Source: Cytophagales bacterium UBA2561 (GTDB lineage: Bacteria > Bacteroidota > Bacteroidia > Cytophagales > Thermoflexibacteraceae). Taken from it: a DNA stretch of 64,000 bases. Position numbers and translations under genes: made by a program. The notes below the pieces were generated by a model. The model saw only the letters and a program-made list of their open reading frames with translations, made no database searches and was not told where the DNA came from. The stretch covers positions 124,001-188,000 of the forward strand of contig DDLX01000018.1 of the NCBI GenBank assembly GCA_002340355.1, read 5' to 3'. Shown piece by piece: positions 18,156-25,953 of this stretch (its first letter is position 1; the number at the start of each line of letters is the position of its first letter).

Positions 18156-18848
18156 ATGAAATTTGGAATTGTGGTTTTCCCAGGGTCGAATTGCGATGAC
18201 GACATGGTCTATACCCTTGGTGAAGTTCTGAAACAAAAAGTAGTCAAGCTTTGGCATAAAACTACAGATTTACAAGGATGCGATTTTATTGTATTGCCTG
18301 GGGGCTTTTCCTATGGCGACTATTTGCGTTCGGGAGCAATTGCTCAATTCTCTCCAATTATGGAAAAAGTCATTGAACACGCCCAAAATGGTGGATATGT
18401 GCTTGGAATCTGTAATGGTTTTCAAATTCTAACCGAGAGTGGCTTATTATCAGGGGCTTTGTTAAAAAATACAAATCAAAAGTATATTTGTAAAAATGTC
18501 TTTCTAAAGCCTGCTTATACTAATAATATACTCACTCAAAATTTAGATGTCTCAAAAGCATACAAAATTCCAATTGCACATGGTGAAGGACGTTATTACG
18601 CTTCTCAGAAAACATTGGAAGAAATGGAAGCTAATGAGCAAATTTTGTTCCGCTATGCCTCTGAAACAGGGGAAGTAAACGAAGCATCAAATCCTAATGG
18701 CTCCCTAAATAATATTGCAGGAGTTTGTAATGAATCTCGGAATGTATTTGGGATGATGCCACATCCCGAACGAGCAACAGATTCTATTTTAGGGAATATA
18801 GATGGACGCTTGCTTTTTGAATCTTTATTATCTAAGCATATAAATTAA
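18156..18848 (+). CDS. purQ: Phosphoribosylformylglycinamidine synthase, glutaminase subunit
   Basis: Supplies ammonia from glutamine for the fourth step of purine synthesis (FGAR to FGAM). The 230-residue protein is a class I amidotransferase with nucleophile Cys in GYVLGICNGFQIL, early motif VFPGSNCDDDMV, oxyanion region LPGGFSYGDYLRSG, and the His-Glu pair in MMPHPERA. Length matches stand-alone PurQ used with PurL and PurS in bacteria that lack the fused enzyme. It is preceded by its own promoter-like box and followed by a tRNA gene, so it is probably monocistronic. Confidence 0.95.
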   Translation: MKFGIVVFPGSNCDDDMVYTLGEVLKQKVVKLWHKTTDLQGCDFIVLPGGFSYGDYLRSGAIAQFSPIMEKVIEHAQNGGYVLGICNGFQILTESGLLSGALLKNTNQKYICKNVFLKPAYTNNILTQNLDVSKAYKIPIAHGEGRYYASQKTLEEMEANEQILFRYASETGEVNEASNPNGSLNNIAGVCNESRNVFGMMPHPERATDSILGNIDGRLLFESLLSKHIN

Positions 18849-18955
18849 ATTTTAATTTTTAGTTTGTTAAAAGACCGCCAAATTAATTTTTATCAAAATT
18901 TGCATAAGGATTTTTTTATTAATTTCTTTGCCAGCAATTTTCCAATTCTAGATAC

Positions 18956-19040
18956 AGAGAGGTGACCGAGTGGCTGAAGGTGCACGCCTGGAAAGCGTGT
19001 GTGCTTACGAGTACCGAGGGTTCGAATCCCTTCCTCTCTG
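18956..19040 (+). tRNA. tRNA-Ser (anticodon GGA)
   Basis: An 85-base cloverleaf: acceptor stem AGAGAGG/CCTCTCT with discriminator G, anticodon stem CACGC/GCGTG enclosing CT-GGA-AA, a long class II variable arm, and T-arm GAGGG-TTCGAAT-CCCTT. Anticodon GGA reads UCC/UCU serine codons. CCA is not encoded (CTA follows the discriminator), so it must be added after transcription. Confidence 0.95.
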
Positions 19041-19140
19041 CTAAAAATTACCATTACTTAATACACCCTATTCTAGTTTTAATTTTCACAAATTTTTAAA
19101 ATCTAAAAGCTCTAATTGTTTAATTCTGTCAGTGTCAATT

Positions 19141-20031
19141 ATGAAAAAGAAGTTTAATGTTTTCATGCTTATCGGACTCCTTACGTTCGGTTTAACATTT
19201 GGGGGATATGCCCAAGACGAAGCACCTGCTGAAGGTAGTGTGGACAGTGCCACAACCGAAGAAGTTGTTGATGCACCTGCGGAAGAAGCACCCGCCGAGG
19301 CTCCTGAAGAAGCAGTAGAAGAGGAAGAAGCCGCTAATCCTTTGGAAGCTCCTGAGGATGATCGCCCTTTTCACCAACGAATCAAGGAGAAGTTTATTGA
19401 AGGTGATCCACTTTTCATGGCTCCCGTATTGATTTGTTTGATTATTGGTTTAGCAGTAGCTATTGAGCGAATCATTGCCTTGAATTTGGCTAGCTCAAAC
19501 CCAAGTAAGTTGCTCAAGAAAGTCGAAGAAGAATTGAAATCTGGTGGTATCAAAGCTGCACAAAACGCTATGGCTGCCTCACGAGGTCCTGTTGCTTCGA
19601 TTTTTACACAGGGATTACTTCGTTCATCCGAAGGAATTGAAATGGTTGAAAAATCAGTTATTTCTTACGGTTCGGTTGAAATGAGCAAACTAGAACGTGG
19701 ATTGGTTTGGATTTCTTTATTTATTTCATTAGCTCCAATGTTAGGATTTATGGGAACGGTAATCGGTATGATTGGTGCATTTGATGCCATTGAAGCTGCT
19801 GGTGACATTTCTCCAGGATTGGTTGCAGGTGGTATTAAGGTCGCTCTTTTGACAACAGTTGCTGGTTTGATTGTAGCGATTATCCTTCAAATTTTCTATA
19901 ACTACTGTGTTTCTCGTATTGATGCCATTGTAGGACAAATGGAAGAAGCTTCCATTTCTTTGATTGATTTATTAATCAAGTATGATATGGAACATGGTGG
20001 AAATAATCTAACAAAAACAAATACGAAATAA
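19141..20031 (+). CDS. exbB: MotA/TolQ/ExbB proton channel protein
   Basis: Channel subunit that couples the proton gradient to TonB-type energy transfer. From ATG 19141 the protein has 296 residues: a first hydrophobic segment (1-24, ending GGYAQ), an acidic Ala/Pro/Glu-rich linker of about 50 residues, then the ExbB core with three transmembrane helices (MAPVLICLIIGLAVAIERII, LVWISLFISLAPMLGFMGTV, VALLTTVAGLIVAIILQI). The GTVIGMI and TTVAGLIVAI motifs are typical. The extended N-terminal segment is seen in Bacteroidota ExbB proteins. It starts an operon with a small membrane protein and two ExbD genes. Confidence 0.93.
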   Translation: MKKKFNVFMLIGLLTFGLTFGGYAQDEAPAEGSVDSATTEEVVDAPAEEAPAEAPEEAVEEEEAANPLEAPEDDRPFHQRIKEKFIEGDPLFMAPVLICLIIGLAVAIERIIALNLASSNPSKLLKKVEEELKSGGIKAAQNAMAASRGPVASIFTQGLLRSSEGIEMVEKSVISYGSVEMSKLERGLVWISLFISLAPMLGFMGTVIGMIGAFDAIEAAGDISPGLVAGGIKVALLTTVAGLIVAIILQIFYNYCVSRIDAIVGQMEEASISLIDLLIKYDMEHGGNNLTKTNTK

Positions 20032-20051
20032 CCCTAAACTTTTCACGTACA

Positions 20052-20375
20052 ATGATAGATTTTGCATTATACTTAGCTTATGGGTTAGTCGCTTTAGCAG
20101 CAATTGGGGCATTTTTAGTCCCTCTTGCATTAGCGTTCGTGAACGGTAATCTGAAAGGATTAGTCAAGATGGGCATTGGAATTGTTATCGTTTTTGTAGT
20201 GTACTTTGTCAGCTATGGAATTGCTGGCGATGAAGTTACACCTCGTTATGAGTTATTTGGCATTGACGCGGCTCAATCTCAAAAAATTGGTGGGGCATTA
20301 TTGATGACCTATTTTTTTATGGCAGTAGCATTTGTCGGTATGATATTTACTGAAGTTGCTCGATTCTTCCGATAA
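20052..20375 (+). CDS. Small three-helix membrane protein of the ExbB/ExbD operon
   Basis: A 107-residue protein of unknown function with three predicted transmembrane helices (LYLAYGLVALAAIGAFLVPL, GIGIVIVFVVYFVSYGIA, LLMTYFFMAVAFVGMIFTEV). It sits 20 bases after exbB and 23 bases before the first exbD, so it is almost certainly co-expressed and may be an accessory subunit of the channel. I recall similar small proteins in this position in other Bacteroidota operons. Confidence 0.85.
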   Translation: MIDFALYLAYGLVALAAIGAFLVPLALAFVNGNLKGLVKMGIGIVIVFVVYFVSYGIAGDEVTPRYELFGIDAAQSQKIGGALLMTYFFMAVAFVGMIFTEVARFFR

Positions 20376-20398
20376 ACCATTAAACCAAATTTTACGCC

Positions 20399-20953
20399 AT
20401 GATAAAGAAAAAGCCCCGACAATCAACAGAAATTAATGCCAGTTCAATGGCAGATATTGCGTTCTTACTCCTGATATTTTTCTTGGTGACGACTACGATT
20501 GCTTCTGACCGAGGACTTCCAATCCGTCTCCCACCCAAAACGGAAGACAAACAGGATATCATTATTCCAGAACGAAATATCTTTAATGTTTTCCTCAACT
20601 CCAATAATCAGTTGTTGGTAGAAGAAAACTTGATGCAAATGGAAGATGTAAAGGAAGCAGCTAAAGAATTTATTATGAATAATGGTAAAGACCCTAAGTC
20701 TTCGGATAGTCCACAGAAAGCTATCATTTCTTTGAAAACTGACCGAGGTACAGATTATGCTGCCTATATTAATGTGATGGATGAGTTGAAATCGGCATAT
20801 AACGAATTACGAGCCGAGTATATGGGATTAACTTTAACACAATACTTGCGTTTGGAGAATAATCCAAATGGTGAACATCCAAAATATGATGACGCTAAAA
20901 AAGCTATTCCATATCAATTATCCGAAGCAGAGCCTACAAGTGTAGGGGGTTAA
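20399..20953 (+). CDS. exbD: ExbD/TolR family protein 1
   Basis: A 184-residue subunit of the ExbB-ExbD motor. It has a cytosolic basic N-terminus (INASSMADIAFLLLIFFLVT) with the transmembrane helix carrying the conserved Asp (MADIAFLLL) that conducts protons, and a periplasmic domain including ISLKTDRGTDYAAYINVMDE. It follows the small membrane protein gene and precedes a second exbD. Two ExbD paralogues in series suggest a heteromeric stator unit, as is usual in Bacteroidota. Confidence 0.93.
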   Translation: MIKKKPRQSTEINASSMADIAFLLLIFFLVTTTIASDRGLPIRLPPKTEDKQDIIIPERNIFNVFLNSNNQLLVEENLMQMEDVKEAAKEFIMNNGKDPKSSDSPQKAIISLKTDRGTDYAAYINVMDELKSAYNELRAEYMGLTLTQYLRLENNPNGEHPKYDDAKKAIPYQLSEAEPTSVGG

Positions 20954-21001
20954 TTTATTACTTGCGTTTTTATTGATTTTCATTGTTTAACTTTTTTGAT
21001 T

Positions 21002-21460
21002 ATGTCTAAATTTAAGAAAAAATCGAATACTTCGCAGGATATACCAACCTCTTCACTGCCTGATATTATTTTCATGCTCCTGTTCTTTTTTATGGTGAGT
21101 ACAGTTATGCGAGAAACGGACTTATTGGTAGAGAATACTTTGCCACAAGCTTCCCAAATCGTAAAGCTACACCAAAAGTCTTTGGTAAGCCACGTTTATG
21201 TTGGTAAGCCTAAAGAAACGGATAAGTATGGTAAAGAACCTCGTATTCAAGTCAATGATGCTCTGATTGAACCCAAACAAGTTCCTCAATTTATTATTGA
21301 AGAGAAAAATAAATTAGGAGAAGATGGAGCCAAAATTACCATCTCAATGAAGGCGGATGATGAAGCCAAAATGGGAATTGTCATTGATGTGAAACAACAA
21401 TTACGTGAGGCAAATGCACTCAAGTTAAATTATGCGGCTCGTCCAAAGCCTATAAATTAA
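21002..21460 (+). CDS. exbD: ExbD/TolR family protein 2
   Basis: Second ExbD paralogue, 152 residues from ATG 21002 (a TTG two codons upstream is less likely). The helix TSSLPDIIFMLLFFFMVSTV bears the proton-carrying Asp, and the periplasmic part ends with ITISMKADDEAKMGIVIDVK. It is shorter than ExbD 1. It is the last gene of the operon and is followed 36 bases later by a strong terminator. Confidence 0.93.
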   Translation: MSKFKKKSNTSQDIPTSSLPDIIFMLLFFFMVSTVMRETDLLVENTLPQASQIVKLHQKSLVSHVYVGKPKETDKYGKEPRIQVNDALIEPKQVPQFIIEEKNKLGEDGAKITISMKADDEAKMGIVIDVKQQLREANALKLNYAARPKPIN

Positions 21461-21495
21461 TATTATATAGTGTTTTTGTCTTATCAAAATTTTTG

Positions 21496-21529
21496 AAGGT
21501 CTTCCTAAATCATGGGGAGACCTTTTTTT
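21496..21529 (+). terminator. Terminator of the exbB-exbD operon
   Basis: AAGGTCTTCC (21496-21505) pairs with GGGGAGACCTT (21514-21524) and runs directly into seven T residues, a canonical Rho-independent terminator. Confidence 0.92.
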
Positions 21530-21623
21530 GATGGCTTTGTAAAATTTGTGAACAAAACCAACTTAAAATTCCTTGTTCTTGCGTAGTTTTTGTAGTCAAT
21601 TATTTTAAACTTCATTTTTCTTC

Positions 21624-22241
21624 ATGTTGAGAAATACACTACTTATCGGACTCTGTACAATTATTTTGGGACTTATCTCTTGGACACTCTGGAAATATAC
21701 ACTCAAAAATTATTTGCCTACGATTTTACCAGATGGTTATATTAAGCGTGAAGTAAATGATGAAATTTATTTAGGAGACTTTCCAATTCATACTGATAAA
21801 CCTGTTTTATTACACTTTTTTAACCCTGAATGTTCATGTTCTCGATTTAATCTTACACACCTTCGTAAATTGATAGAAACTTATGGACAACAAATCGAAT
21901 TTAAAATTATTTTACAGATAGAAGATCAAAACTACAACTGGCAAGAATTAGAACAAGAAGAAAATCTAAACACACCTTATTTTATTGATTTTGATGGGAC
22001 GTTAGCCAAAGCCTGTGGAGTCTATTCTACCCCTCAAGCCGTTATTCTGACTTCGACCCAACATCTTTATTATCGAGGAAATTATAACCAAGCGAAATAT
22101 TGTACGAACCCAAATAGTAACTTTGCACAAATGGCACTAGATAGCTTATTGGCAAGTCGTCCCGCACCAGATTTTGGTTTGGTAGCGACTTTAGCTTATG
22201 GCTGTGAATTGCCTCAAGAGACCTTCCAATATGAAAATTGA
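21624..22241 (+). CDS. Membrane-anchored thioredoxin-fold protein with CxC motif
   Basis: A 205-residue protein with an N-terminal membrane anchor (LLIGLCTIILGLISWTLW) and an AhpC/TlpA-like fold: VLLHFFNPECSC with Cys70 and Cys72 where thioredoxins have CxxC, YFIDFDGTLAKACGV, and the cis-Pro region STPQAVIL. It is presumably a periplasmic redox protein. The C-terminal region (CTNPNSNFAQMALDSLLA) matches the DUF6436-like extension I recall from Bacteroidota. Its stop overlaps the start of the PAS-SpoIIE gene by 11 bases, suggesting a redox-linked signalling unit. Confidence 0.8.
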   Translation: MLRNTLLIGLCTIILGLISWTLWKYTLKNYLPTILPDGYIKREVNDEIYLGDFPIHTDKPVLLHFFNPECSCSRFNLTHLRKLIETYGQQIEFKIILQIEDQNYNWQELEQEENLNTPYFIDFDGTLAKACGVYSTPQAVILTSTQHLYYRGNYNQAKYCTNPNSNFAQMALDSLLASRPAPDFGLVATLAYGCELPQETFQYEN

Positions 22242-24975
22242 AAAAACACCTACTAATTTAGATCACTATCTTACTGAAATACAAGAAAAAGCAGATAAAA
22301 TAGTTGATAAATTTGTGATTGGCTATTTTATTTTTGGACTTTTTCTTGCTCCAGTTTATCAAACGTGGGAGTTTACACTAACGATAAGTGGATTAAATTT
22401 AGCCTTATATCTTATTTCACGATTTTTTACTCAAAAAATAATCCGCCGTCATATTGTAAGTACTGTTTTTGCCATTTTTTTAATGCAACATATCGGACAA
22501 ATGCACGGTATGGCAGAAATGCACTTCACCTTTTTCACAAGTCTTGCCATTCTAATTATTTACCAAGATTGGCGTGTAATGATTCCTTACTCAATACTCA
22601 CTATAGGACATCACGTCATCTTTTTTTATTTAGAGTTAAAAGGGTATCCCAATTTAGGACAGTATTTCATTAATTATTCAGAAGTAACTTACCTTGTACT
22701 CTTTTTTCATTTTGGGATTGCTCTCTTTATGTCTGTAATTGCAGGTTGGTGGGCAATTATTTTCCGAAATCAGACGATTGCAATGTTTCAAAATCAACAA
22801 GAAATTCGGAAAAAAAATGATACACTATTACAAAATGACGAGGAACTCCGACAAAGCATTGAGGAACTACAAACTACTCAAGAAAATTTAGAGCACAAAC
22901 AAGGAGAGTTAAGCAGTTTACTTGCTCATAATCAAGCAATCAATAATGCTTTGGATAGAAGCTCATTGGTTTCGATTACGGATTTGAAGGGAAACATCCT
23001 TAAAGCAAATGAAAACCTTTGCCGAGTATCAGGATATACAGAAGATGAGTTATTAAATTCTAGTCATCGCTCTTTTGACTCAGGATATCATCCAAAATCA
23101 TTTTGGAAGGACATGTGGGAAAGCATTCGAACAGGAAAAACATGGCGGGCAGAGGTTAAAAATCGTTCTAAAGATGGAGGATATTATTGGGTAGATTCAA
23201 TTATTAATCCAATTCAAAATACTGAGGGAGAAATTTATCAATATCTTTCAATTCAACATATCATTACTGACAAAAAGGAATCTGAACAACGACTCAAACA
23301 GAATTTAGAAGAAATTAGAGCCGTTCAAGAAAGTCTCAATCAAGCCTATGCCGATTTAGATATTCAATTTCAGGCACTGAGTACTACCTTTGGATACGTC
23401 GAAATAAATGCAGAACGAGAAATTCAGAAAACAAACGAACTATTTACAAATTGGTTAGAATACGAAAAACTTGAGTTGATAGGAAAAAAACATATTGAAT
23501 TGTACTTCAATCAAGCTAAAGAACAACAAGCCTATAATACACTTTGGCAAAAACTAGAACAGGGTATTACGGTGAATCAAATATTTAAACGCCGTACTAA
23601 AACAGGAAAAGCTACTTGGTTTTATGGAGCATATTCGCCAATTATGGATGAAAATGGAGCATTAAAACAAGTGATAAAAATGGTTTCAAATTATAATGAC
23701 CAGATTGAGGCACAAGAGCAGGTTAAGCGGCTTTCTTTGGTGGCAGAACAGACCGATAACGGTGTAATTATTCGAGAAGCAAGTGGTGAAGTCGTCTGGG
23801 TAAATCATAGTTTTGAACATATTAGTGGGTATAATCTTGAGGAAATCAAGGGTAAAAATCTCAATCAGATACTTCAAGGAAAAAATACTAGTCCTATACA
23901 TACCTATCAGTTGGAAGAAGCCTATCGTCAAGAAATATCCTTTGCCCTTGAAATTTTATACTACCACAAATCAGGTCGTCCATATTGGGCTGAACTAAAT
24001 GGGACCCCCAGTTTCAATAAAAAAGGACATTTAATAAATTATATCATTATTTTCCGAGATGTCACCGAACGTAAAACGTTAGAATCAACTATTCAATTTC
24101 AAAATGATGAATTACAACGTAATCTCACGCAAATCACTAAACTCCAACAAGAAAGTGAAATTGCTAACCAACGTACTGAGCGAATTCTCAAAGGGTTACG
24201 TGCCAGTATCAATTATGCTGAACGCATTCAACGTGCTTTAATCCCACCAGAGTCTGACATACAACGCTTTTATCCTGATAGTTTTGTTTTCTTTTTGCCA
24301 AAAGATATCGTATCAGGGGATTTTTATTGGATAACAGAACAAGTTGAAGGTGAACTTCGCCGAAAGATTGTAGTGGTTGGAGATTGTACAGGGCATGGGG
24401 TACCTGGTGCATTTATGACAATGATTGCCATAAATCTATTGAACCAGATTACGAATCAAGCCACACACGCAGGAGAAATTTTATCAACAATCCCAGAACT
24501 ACTTGAAAAAAGTCTAGGACATTCTCAGGAAGTTCGGGATGGAATGGACATTTCGATTATCATTTGCGAAAGCACAAATGAATGTTGTCAGAAAGTAACT
24601 TTTGCGGGAGCAATGACTTCGATATATTATTTTCAAGAAGTTGATGGTAATCAGCAAATGACAGTATTGAAAGGGGATAAAATCCCGATTGGAGTGGGTT
24701 GGAAAAATCGTCCACAAAACTATCAGTACCAAGAACATACTATTGAAATTAATACATCAACTTCATTTTATTTATTTTCAGATGGTTACAAAGATCAATT
24801 TGGTGGAAAAAATGACCGTAAATTAGGCTCACAAAATTTCAAGAAAATCCTGAGAAACTTAACCCAAAAACCAATGAAACAACAAAAAGATATTCTGAAA
24901 AAAGCCTATTTCGACTGGAAAGGCGACCAGAAACAAATTGATGATATTGTGGTTTTAGGAATTAAGATAGGCTAG
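22231..24975 (+). CDS. Membrane PAS-PAS-PAS-SpoIIE phosphatase
   Basis: From ATG 22231 the protein has 914 residues. About six transmembrane helices in the first 200 residues form a histidine-rich integral sensor (HIGQMHGMAEMHF). Next come a coiled coil, a PAS domain (SITDLKGNILKANENLCRVS, YHPKSFWKDMW), a second PAS-like domain, a third (GVIIREASGEVVWVNHSFEH), then the SINYAERIQRALIP linker and a SpoIIE/PP2C domain (VGDCTGHGVPGAFMT, RDGMDISI, LFSDGYKDQFGG). It overlaps the redoxin gene by 11 bases. Its likely output is dephosphorylation of a partner protein in response to a membrane or cytosolic redox cue (inference). Confidence 0.9.
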   Translation: MKIEKTPTNLDHYLTEIQEKADKIVDKFVIGYFIFGLFLAPVYQTWEFTLTISGLNLALYLISRFFTQKIIRRHIVSTVFAIFLMQHIGQMHGMAEMHFTFFTSLAILIIYQDWRVMIPYSILTIGHHVIFFYLELKGYPNLGQYFINYSEVTYLVLFFHFGIALFMSVIAGWWAIIFRNQTIAMFQNQQEIRKKNDTLLQNDEELRQSIEELQTTQENLEHKQGELSSLLAHNQAINNALDRSSLVSITDLKGNILKANENLCRVSGYTEDELLNSSHRSFDSGYHPKSFWKDMWESIRTGKTWRAEVKNRSKDGGYYWVDSIINPIQNTEGEIYQYLSIQHIITDKKESEQRLKQNLEEIRAVQESLNQAYADLDIQFQALSTTFGYVEINAEREIQKTNELFTNWLEYEKLELIGKKHIELYFNQAKEQQAYNTLWQKLEQGITVNQIFKRRTKTGKATWFYGAYSPIMDENGALKQVIKMVSNYNDQIEAQEQVKRLSLVAEQTDNGVIIREASGEVVWVNHSFEHISGYNLEEIKGKNLNQILQGKNTSPIHTYQLEEAYRQEISFALEILYYHKSGRPYWAELNGTPSFNKKGHLINYIIIFRDVTERKTLESTIQFQNDELQRNLTQITKLQQESEIANQRTERILKGLRASINYAERIQRALIPPESDIQRFYPDSFVFFLPKDIVSGDFYWITEQVEGELRRKIVVVGDCTGHGVPGAFMTMIAINLLNQITNQATHAGEILSTIPELLEKSLGHSQEVRDGMDISIIICESTNECCQKVTFAGAMTSIYYFQEVDGNQQMTVLKGDKIPIGVGWKNRPQNYQYQEHTIEINTSTSFYLFSDGYKDQFGGKNDRKLGSQNFKKILRNLTQKPMKQQKDILKKAYFDWKGDQKQIDDIVVLGIKIG

Positions 24976-24993
24976 GAAAAATATTCAAAATCT

Positions 24994-25323
24994 ATGACTA
25001 CAAAAACCTCCTTTTTTCAAGATGTTTATGAAGTGGTGCGCCTAATTCCTGAAGGACGAGTAACTTCTTACGGAGCAATTGCCGAATTTTTAGGAACAAA
25101 AAAAAGTGCCAGAATGGTGGGTTGGGCAATGAATCAGGCACACACCTTGCCAGATGTTCCTGCTCATCGGGTTGTCAATCGAAATGGAGTTCTGACAGGA
25201 AAACATCATTTTGTACCACCTGAAAAAATGCAACAACTTCTTGAAAAAGAAGGAATTAATATAAAAAATGACCAAGTTCAAGACTTTCAAAAACACTTCT
25301 GGAACCCAAACCAAATCCTATAA
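24994..25323 (+). CDS. atl: Alkyltransferase-like DNA-binding protein (MGMT family, Cys to Ala)
   Basis: A 109-residue MGMT-family domain with the winged-helix DNA-binding motif (GRVTSYGAIAEFL, ARMVGWAMNQA). The alkyl-acceptor motif PCHR reads PAHRVV here (Ala57), so it cannot repair by suicidal alkyl transfer. Such alkyltransferase-like (ATL) proteins bind O6-alkylguanine and hand it to nucleotide excision repair. The length, lacking the N-terminal domain of Ogt/Ada, is typical. It starts 18 bases after the phosphatase gene. Confidence 0.88.
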   Translation: MTTKTSFFQDVYEVVRLIPEGRVTSYGAIAEFLGTKKSARMVGWAMNQAHTLPDVPAHRVVNRNGVLTGKHHFVPPEKMQQLLEKEGINIKNDQVQDFQKHFWNPNQIL

Positions 25324-25469
25324 ATTTAATCTTCCTAAATCTTTTTTTGGATATGAAATCGTTAAAAGTCCATAAAAAAAGTACATCTTTAGCCGACTAT
25401 CCGTTATAAAATTGGTCATGAAATTTAAATGATTATTTTATTTATGCTTACGATTTCTATTTAATACTT

Positions 25470-25946
25470 ATGGTAATAAATCGCCTCCAACTTCTAGTTT
25501 TAGTACTTTGCGGATGTCTATGGACTAGTTTTCAATTATTTCCGAAGCATCCTGAGAAAACACTATTGATTAATTTAATAAATAACCTACGAAAAGAAGG
25601 CTATCTGTGTGGAAAACAGTCATTTAGTTCTGCTCCACCTTTACAACGTCATCCTTTACTTGACCAAGCCGCAGAAACTCATTTAAAGAGTATTTTGAAA
25701 ACCAATCGCTTAACACATATTGGAGCAGATGGAGTTTCGATGGCAAAACGTCTCTCAGAGGTAGGATATACTTGGGAAATAGTGGCAGAAAATATTGCTC
25801 AAGGGCAAAATTCAGAATCGAAAGTATTGGAATATTGGAAAACGAAAGGTGGTAGTTGCAAAAATTTATTACATCCCAAATTTAAACATATTGGCATCGC
25901 TTATCATGAAGGATATTGGGTCGTTTATTTAGCTTCACCCTTATAA
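25470..25946 (+). CDS. CAP (SCP/PR1) domain secreted protein
   Basis: A 158-residue protein with a signal or membrane segment at the N-terminus (LQLLVLVLCGCLWTSFQLF) and a CAP domain: LLDQAAETHLKSILKTNRLTH, AENIAQGQNSESKVLEYWK, HPKFKHIGIAYHEGYWVVYL. The paired His and Glu residues of the CAP cavity appear conserved. Bacterial CAP proteins are extracellular with mostly unknown function. It converges on the TPR-SpoIIE gene with 7 bases between stops. Confidence 0.85.
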   Translation: MVINRLQLLVLVLCGCLWTSFQLFPKHPEKTLLINLINNLRKEGYLCGKQSFSSAPPLQRHPLLDQAAETHLKSILKTNRLTHIGADGVSMAKRLSEVGYTWEIVAENIAQGQNSESKVLEYWKTKGGSCKNLLHPKFKHIGIAYHEGYWVVYLASPL

Positions 25947-25953
25947 ATTAGCA

